Assembly: GCA_900546665.1 (NCBI GenBank)
Contig: URDY01000027.1
Coordinates: forward strand, 1 to 38,655
Source: an uncultured Paraprevotella sp.
GTDB taxonomy: Bacteria > Bacteroidota > Bacteroidia > Bacteroidales > Bacteroidaceae
Length of the DNA: 38,655 bases
Reading direction: 5' to 3'
The first letter of the stretch is position 1. Every line of letters starts with the position of its first letter. The position numbers and the translations under genes are program-made. The notes beneath the pieces are model-generated. The model did not search any database. It was given only the letters and a program-made list of their open reading frames with translations, and was not told where the DNA came from. Positions 34,796 through 38,655 of this stretch are shown here, piece after piece.

Positions 34796-35716
34796 TTACT
34801 TGTTAACCTGATATTTCGTACATCCGTCCTTCAGATAACCTACTATCTGATTGGCAGCAGCCAGTCCGGCATTTACATTGGCTTCCGCTGTTTGTGCTCC
34901 CATCTTCTTGGGTGTAGCAAAATAACGTCCTTCAAACTGAGCAAACGCATCTGCTGCATCAGGCTGTATATCTGTAATATATTTCAAATCTTCACGTTCT
35001 GACATCAACTTCAGCAACTCTTCCTCATTAATGACCTCCTTACGGGCTGTATTAATCACAATACCGCCTTTCTTCATTTTGCTGACCAGTTCATAATTGA
35101 TGCTCTTTTTCGTTTCAGCTGTCGCCGGGATATGTAAAGATACAATATCACACTTCTCAAACAGTTCATTCTGTGAAGCTACAGTCTTTGTCCCGTCTGC
35201 CTCTATCACTGAAGCAGGACAATAAGCATCATAAGCATATACATCCATACCAAAACCTTTGGCAATACGTGCAACATTACGTCCCACATTACCATAAGCC
35301 AGGATACCCAGCTTCTTTCCCTTCAGTTCAGTACCTGATTTTCCGTTATAGAAGTTACGGACGGTATAAACCAACAATCCCAATACCAATTCAGCTACAG
35401 CATTGGCATTCTGTCCGGGAGTATTCATAACTACAACCCCGTGTGCTGTAGCGGCCTCCAGATCAATATTATCGTATCCGGCACCGGCACGTACTATAAT
35501 TTTCAACTGCTTTGCAGCATCAAACACTTCGTTATCAATCTTATCGCTACGGACAATCATTGCATCCACATCTGATGCGGCCTCCAGCAATTGTTGCTTT
35601 TCTGTGTATTTCTCCAACAATACCACATCAATACCTGCGTTTTGGGCTATTTCCTTGATTCCATCTACTGCTGCCTGAGCAAACGGTTTTTCTGTTGCTA
35701 ATAATATCTTTGCCAT
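34796..35716 (-). CDS. serA: D-3-phosphoglycerate dehydrogenase (short form)
   Basis: A 306-residue NAD-dependent D-isomer dehydrogenase, the first committed step of serine synthesis (3-phosphoglycerate to 3-phosphohydroxypyruvate). The Rossmann motif GILAYGNVGRNVARIAKGFG-like region lies near 145-160, with AGAGYDN, NTPGQNANAVAE and the INTARKEVINEE segment. The short form lacks the C-terminal ACT domain, so serine feedback inhibition is not expected. It is downstream of serC, separated by a hairpin at 35754-35780. Confidence 0.92.
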   Translation of the reverse strand: MAKILLATEKPFAQAAVDGIKEIAQNAGIDVVLLEKYTEKQQLLEAASDVDAMIVRSDKIDNEVFDAAKQLKIIVRAGAGYDNIDLEAATAHGVVVMNTPGQNANAVAELVLGLLVYTVRNFYNGKSGTELKGKKLGILAYGNVGRNVARIAKGFGMDVYAYDAYCPASVIEADGTKTVASQNELFEKCDIVSLHIPATAETKKSINYELVSKMKKGGIVINTARKEVINEEELLKLMSEREDLKYITDIQPDAADAFAQFEGRYFATPKKMGAQTAEANVNAGLAAANQIVGYLKDGCTKYQVNK

Positions 35717-35741
35717 TTTTGTCTGTTTTAAAAAGTGATTT

Positions 35742-35780
35742 GATAAAATAAATAAGGCGTTCCGTTCGAAGGGACGCCTT
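35742..35780 (-). terminator. Hairpin between serC and serA
   Basis: On the minus strand AAGGCGTCCC pairs with GGAACGCCTT (one G-U) around a 7-nt loop, followed by TTATTTATTTTATC. It is terminator-like, so serA expression may be reduced relative to serC or may use its own start. No TAnnTTTG element is seen in front of serA. Confidence 0.65.
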
Positions 35781-35800
35781 AACTTGTATGTTGCATTTAC

Positions 35801-36868
35801 TTAGTGTTGAGCTTCAAACTCTTTCATGCAATCAACCAAGGCCAGCACTCCTTCCATGGTTTGTGCATTGTAGCACGAGGCGCGGAAACCACCCACACTA
35901 CGGTGTCCCTTGATACCAACCATTCCTTTATCAGTTGCAAACTGAAGGAAATCTGCTTCCAGTTCCTTGTATTCGTCGTTCATGACAAAACAGATATTCA
36001 TCAACGAACGATCCTCTGTTGCAGCAGTACCCTTGAACAGCTTGTTACGGTCAATTTCACCATACAGCAACTCCGCACGTGCTTTGGCACGGGCATCCAT
36101 TGCCTCTACACCGCCATTGGCCTTAATCCATTCAAGATTCTTCATGGCACAATAAATAGGAACTACCGGAGGTGTATTGAACATTGAACCATTCTTGACA
36201 TGTGTACTGTAATCCAACATTGTCGGAATCTGACGGGACATCTTGCCCAATGCATCATCCTTGACAATTACGATAGTCACACCGGCCATAGACACATTCT
36301 TCTGTGCTCCGGCATAAATACAGATATACTTGCTTACGTCAACAGGACGTGACAAAATATCAGATGACATATCAGCTACCATAGGGATAGGACTGTCCAA
36401 TTCATAGCGCATCTCTGTTCCAAAGATGGTGTTATTAGTTGTAATATGCAAGTAATCAGCATCTTCAGGAATAGTGAAATTCTTGGGAATGTAAGTATAA
36501 TTGGCTTCAGCAGAAGATGCTACTTCCACAACCTCACCAAACAACTTAGCCTCCTTCATGGCCTTCTTTGCCCATGTACCCGTATTCAGATAAGCTGCTT
36601 TCTTCTCCAAGAAATTATAGGGAACGCGGCAGAACTCCGTACTGGCACCACCAGCCAAGAATACAACCGAGTAACCTTCCGGCACATTCAGTAATTCCTT
36701 CACCAATGCTGCAGCCTTGTCTACTACCGGCTGGAAATTCTTTGCACGATGGCTGATCTCCATCAAAGAAAGACCACATCCATCAAAATCCAAGCATGCC
36801 GCAGCTGTTGCTTCAATGACCTCGCGGGGCAACATTGACGGACCTGCATTAAAATTATACTTCTTCAT
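35801..36868 (-). CDS. serC: Phosphoserine aminotransferase
   Basis: A 355-residue class V PLP aminotransferase that converts 3-phosphohydroxypyruvate and glutamate to phosphoserine and 2-oxoglutarate. It opens [19 protein letters not shown] and has the PLP lysine in [13 protein letters not shown] (near residue 190), plus the [14 protein letters not shown]-terminal segment. It is the first gene of the ser cluster. A weak, one-mismatch -7 candidate, TACTTTCG, lies at 36921-36928. Confidence 0.95.
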   Translation of the reverse strand: MKKYNFNAGPSMLPREVIEATAAACLDFDGCGLSLMEISHRAKNFQPVVDKAAALVKELLNVPEGYSVVFLAGGASTEFCRVPYNFLEKKAAYLNTGTWAKKAMKEAKLFGEVVEVASSAEANYTYIPKNFTIPEDADYLHITTNNTIFGTEMRYELDSPIPMVADMSSDILSRPVDVSKYICIYAGAQKNVSMAGVTIVIVKDDALGKMSRQIPTMLDYSTHVKNGSMFNTPPVVPIYCAMKNLEWIKANGGVEAMDARAKARAELLYGEIDRNKLFKGTAATEDRSLMNICFVMNDEYKELEADFLQFATDKGMVGIKGHRSVGGFRASCYNAQTMEGVLALVDCMKEFEAQH

Positions 36869-37037
36869 TTAAATATGAAATTTAAGATTAATTATAGTAC
36901 GTTCAATTCGATTACAAGTGCGAAAGTAGAAAAATAAATCCATAAAACCAACGATTTTAGCCACAAATTTACACTAATGTGCTTTTTTTACTAACATAAA
37001 TTATAAATTTCAGTCTCTATACTTACAACTCGTAACT

Positions 37038-38351
37038 CTATCTGGTTTCTTCTACAATCGTTTTTATACCCTTAATTTTCTTTCCCTCAACATTTTTCAA
37101 TGTTGATTTTACACGTTTACGCGATATGGCCACAAAGGCATAATGATCCTTCACATCGATACGTCCTATTTCATCTTTTTGTAATCCGCCTACTTTTGAA
37201 AGGAAACCTACGATATCTATTTTATTAATCTTATCCTTTTTACCCTTACCAATGTACAAAGTACTCCAAAGAGGCTCAGAAGGAGCAGGTATAGTTGCAG
37301 GCAAGCGGAATTCATCTACAGATTGCTGCACATAATCCGGCAATTTCTCTTCCGGCCCCAATATAAACACGGCATGACCCTCTGCATCCCAACGTGCAGT
37401 ACGGCCGTTCCGATGAATATACGCATCTTCATTTAACGGCAAATGATAATGAATCACATAATCAATATGGGGTATATCCAAACCGCGCGCCGCCAGATCT
37501 GTGGAAACAAAGACGTTACAGCTTTCATTGCTGAACTTGTACAATGCTCTTTCACGGTCACGCTGCTCCATACCACCATGAAACATCTCACAAGCAATTT
37601 TTTTCCTTTTCAGAAACTGATAAATCCGCTCAACACTTTCCCTGTAATTGACGAAGATCAATGAATTCCGAGTACCCAAACTACACAGCAGATCAGCCAG
37701 AGTTTCCAATTTGTCTTTCTCCGGTGATTTGACATATTTTACCTCAATTCTATCCGGTATCTGCTCATTTTCTGACAAGAAATTCAATTTTAAAAAATCT
37801 TTATCTGATACAAATTCAGGAATTGATTCTGCATCAGTGGCAGATAGCAGATAACGACGCTTCAGCGCCGGTAATTGGGATATGACGGTTTTCATTTCAT
37901 CCTGAAAGCCCAATTCCAGACATTTGTCAAACTCATCAATAACAAGTGTTGTCACTGTTGAAGCGTCAAAATTAGCCTTGCTCAAATGATCATTCATTCT
38001 TCCAGGTGTAGAAATAATAACCTGCGGATTAACCCGCGACATCATCCGATGCTCATCCATAGCCGGCCGGCCACCGTAACAGCTCAACACATTCAGACCG
38101 GTACCCATAGACTTGAAAACCTGCTCGATCTGCATGGCCAATTCACGGGAAGGTACCAACACAATAGCCTGAACCTCCTTTTTTTCGGTCAACATATAAT
38201 ATAAAGGAATAAGATATGCCAATGTCTTGCCCGATCCAGTAGGTGAAAGCAGAACAACATTATTCCTTTTACGGAATTCCTCTATTGCAGTTTCCTGCAT
38301 GGCTGTCAAACTATCGATTTTCAAATTCCAAAGTATCTCCTCTTTTGTCAT
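37038..38351 (-). CDS. dbpA: DbpA-type DEAD-box RNA helicase
   Basis: A 437-residue ATP-dependent RNA helicase. Motif I is SPTGSGKT (36-43), motif II is DEFD rather than the usual DEAD, motif III is SAT and motif VI is HRNGRTAR. The C-terminal 70 residues form a DbpA RNA-binding domain (YIGKGKKDKINKIDIVGFL), which in relatives binds a hairpin of 23S rRNA during large-subunit assembly. The longest frame starts at 38381 with a TTG inside a -7 element, and the ATG at 38375 would sit at the predicted start site; the ATG at 38351 (MTKEEILW) is chosen. It neighbours an rRNA operon. Confidence 0.9.
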   Translation of the reverse strand: MTKEEILWNLKIDSLTAMQETAIEEFRKRNNVVLLSPTGSGKTLAYLIPLYYMLTEKKEVQAIVLVPSRELAMQIEQVFKSMGTGLNVLSCYGGRPAMDEHRMMSRVNPQVIISTPGRMNDHLSKANFDASTVTTLVIDEFDKCLELGFQDEMKTVISQLPALKRRYLLSATDAESIPEFVSDKDFLKLNFLSENEQIPDRIEVKYVKSPEKDKLETLADLLCSLGTRNSLIFVNYRESVERIYQFLKRKKIACEMFHGGMEQRDRERALYKFSNESCNVFVSTDLAARGLDIPHIDYVIHYHLPLNEDAYIHRNGRTARWDAEGHAVFILGPEEKLPDYVQQSVDEFRLPATIPAPSEPLWSTLYIGKGKKDKINKIDIVGFLSKVGGLQKDEIGRIDVKDHYAFVAISRKRVKSTLKNVEGKKIKGIKTIVEETR

Positions 38352-38378
38352 AGCTTCAACTTTTAATGATTCCATATA

Positions 38379-38386
38379 CAAAGATA
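38379..38386 (-). promoter_or_regulatory. -7 promoter element for dbpA
   Basis: TATCTTTG on the minus strand, with the start site predicted near 38372. This supports the shorter start at 38351. Confidence 0.6.
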
Positions 38387-38539
38387 AGATAAAATGGTAA
38401 AACTAAAACAAGAATAGCGTTATATTACAAAAATCAACAAACACAGAAGACAGGAAAACTACTTTTAGAAAAAATAAGGCAGAAAGACAGAAAAAACATC
38501 AGATCTGCAAACAAAAAAGATCAAAAAACAGCTATATAA

Positions 38540-38582
38540 AAACAGAAAATCCCTCCGGAACAGAGTGTCGTTCCGGAGGGAT
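38540..38582 (-). terminator. Terminator of an rRNA operon
   Basis: On the minus strand ATCCCTCCGGAAC and GTTCCGGAGGGAT form a 13-bp perfect stem with an 8-nt loop, followed by TTTTCTGTTTTT. It lies 20 bp past the 5S gene. The remaining 38387-38539 spacer is AT-rich and empty. Confidence 0.85.
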
Positions 38583-38602
38583 CTCTCTTGTCTGAAAAAA
38601 AA

Positions 38603-38655
38603 CGGCGGCTGCCTACTCTCCCACGGGTGTGCAGTACCATCGGCGCAAGCGGGCT
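38603..38655 (-). rRNA. rrf: 5S ribosomal RNA, partial (3' end)
   Basis: On the minus strand the sequence ends in GGGAGAGTAGGCAGCCGCCG, and carries the GGTACTGCACACCCGTGGGA region typical of 5S rRNA. The 5' part lies beyond the window. The 3' boundary is approximate by one or two bases. The gene is the last of an rRNA operon running off the right edge. Confidence 0.9.

Noticed and set aside
1..38655. tRNA genes, CRISPR arrays, prophage or intact insertion sequence
   Set aside because: No cloverleaf-like sequence, regularly spaced repeat-spacer array, phage genes or transposase with terminal repeats was found on either strand by eye.

Overview
The window is a stretch of core chromosome from a Bacteroidales bacterium, most likely Bacteroidaceae (Bacteroides/Phocaeicola type). 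The evidence is moderate GC with AT-rich spacers, at least sixteen promoters built on the Bacteroidetes -7 element TAnnTTTG (often with TTG/TTTG about 20 bp upstream), almost no Shine-Dalgarno sequences, and families typical of the phylum: DUF4494, DUF5723, a type III glutamine synthetase, the large single-chain PurL and a short SerA beside a DUF1015 protein. Genus and species cannot be fixed by reading alone.

Layout. 0.2-2.7 kb: an amn-holA operon (AMP nucleosidase, DNA polymerase III delta) on the minus strand, divergent from a small HsdR-N-like PD-(D/E)XK protein. 2.7-3.9 kb: 1.16 kb without a convincing gene, but full of short repeats. 3.9-7.1 kb: a zinc-ribbon coiled-coil protein with a Nif3-like metalloprotein, then FetA/FetB-type ABC genes. 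7.2-8.4 kb: one secreted hypothetical protein and a long hairpin. 8.4-11.0 kb: DUF2148 ferredoxin-domain protein, agmatine deiminase and N-carbamoylputrescine amidase, the agmatine-to-putrescine route. 11.2-13.4 kb: glutamine synthetase III. 13.6-16.5 kb: DUF4494 and YggS, then an acyl-CoA synthetase. 16.6-19.2 kb: lepA followed by a Crp/Fnr-type regulator. 19.5-20.8 kb: three small genes (winged helix, C_GCAxxG_C_C protein, lipoprotein). 20.9-25.8 kb: purL followed by two half-size chromate transporters. 26.0-29.2 kb: a lipoprotein and a DUF5723 outer-membrane-type protein transcribed from a near-consensus promoter. 29.7-32.8 kb: a PerR/Fur regulator with a reverse-order rubrerythrin, divergent from NAD synthetase. 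32.9-36.9 kb: serC, serA, DUF1015 and YigZ. 37.0-38.4 kb: a DbpA-type RNA helicase. The right edge holds the 3' end of a 5S rRNA gene and its terminator, so an rRNA operon continues beyond the window.

How the genes work together. Much of the window is nitrogen and nucleotide metabolism (GlnN, AguA/AguB, PurL, AMP nucleosidase, NadE, SerA/SerC) plus translation and ribosome functions (LepA, DbpA, 5S). The PerR-rubrerythrin pair is an oxidative-stress unit suited to an anaerobe. No phage, CRISPR array, restriction system, tRNA or intact insertion sequence was seen.

No complete new biological system is evident. The items most worth following up are the repeat-rich gap at 2.7-3.9 kb with its distant direct repeat at the window's left edge, the candidate PerR operator, the promoter nested in a terminator at 33.5 kb, the hairpin and orphan frame at 7.2 kb, and the lipoprotein/DUF5723 pair. 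Several starts given here are shorter than the longest open frame, because those frames begin at a TTG that lies inside a -7 promoter element.
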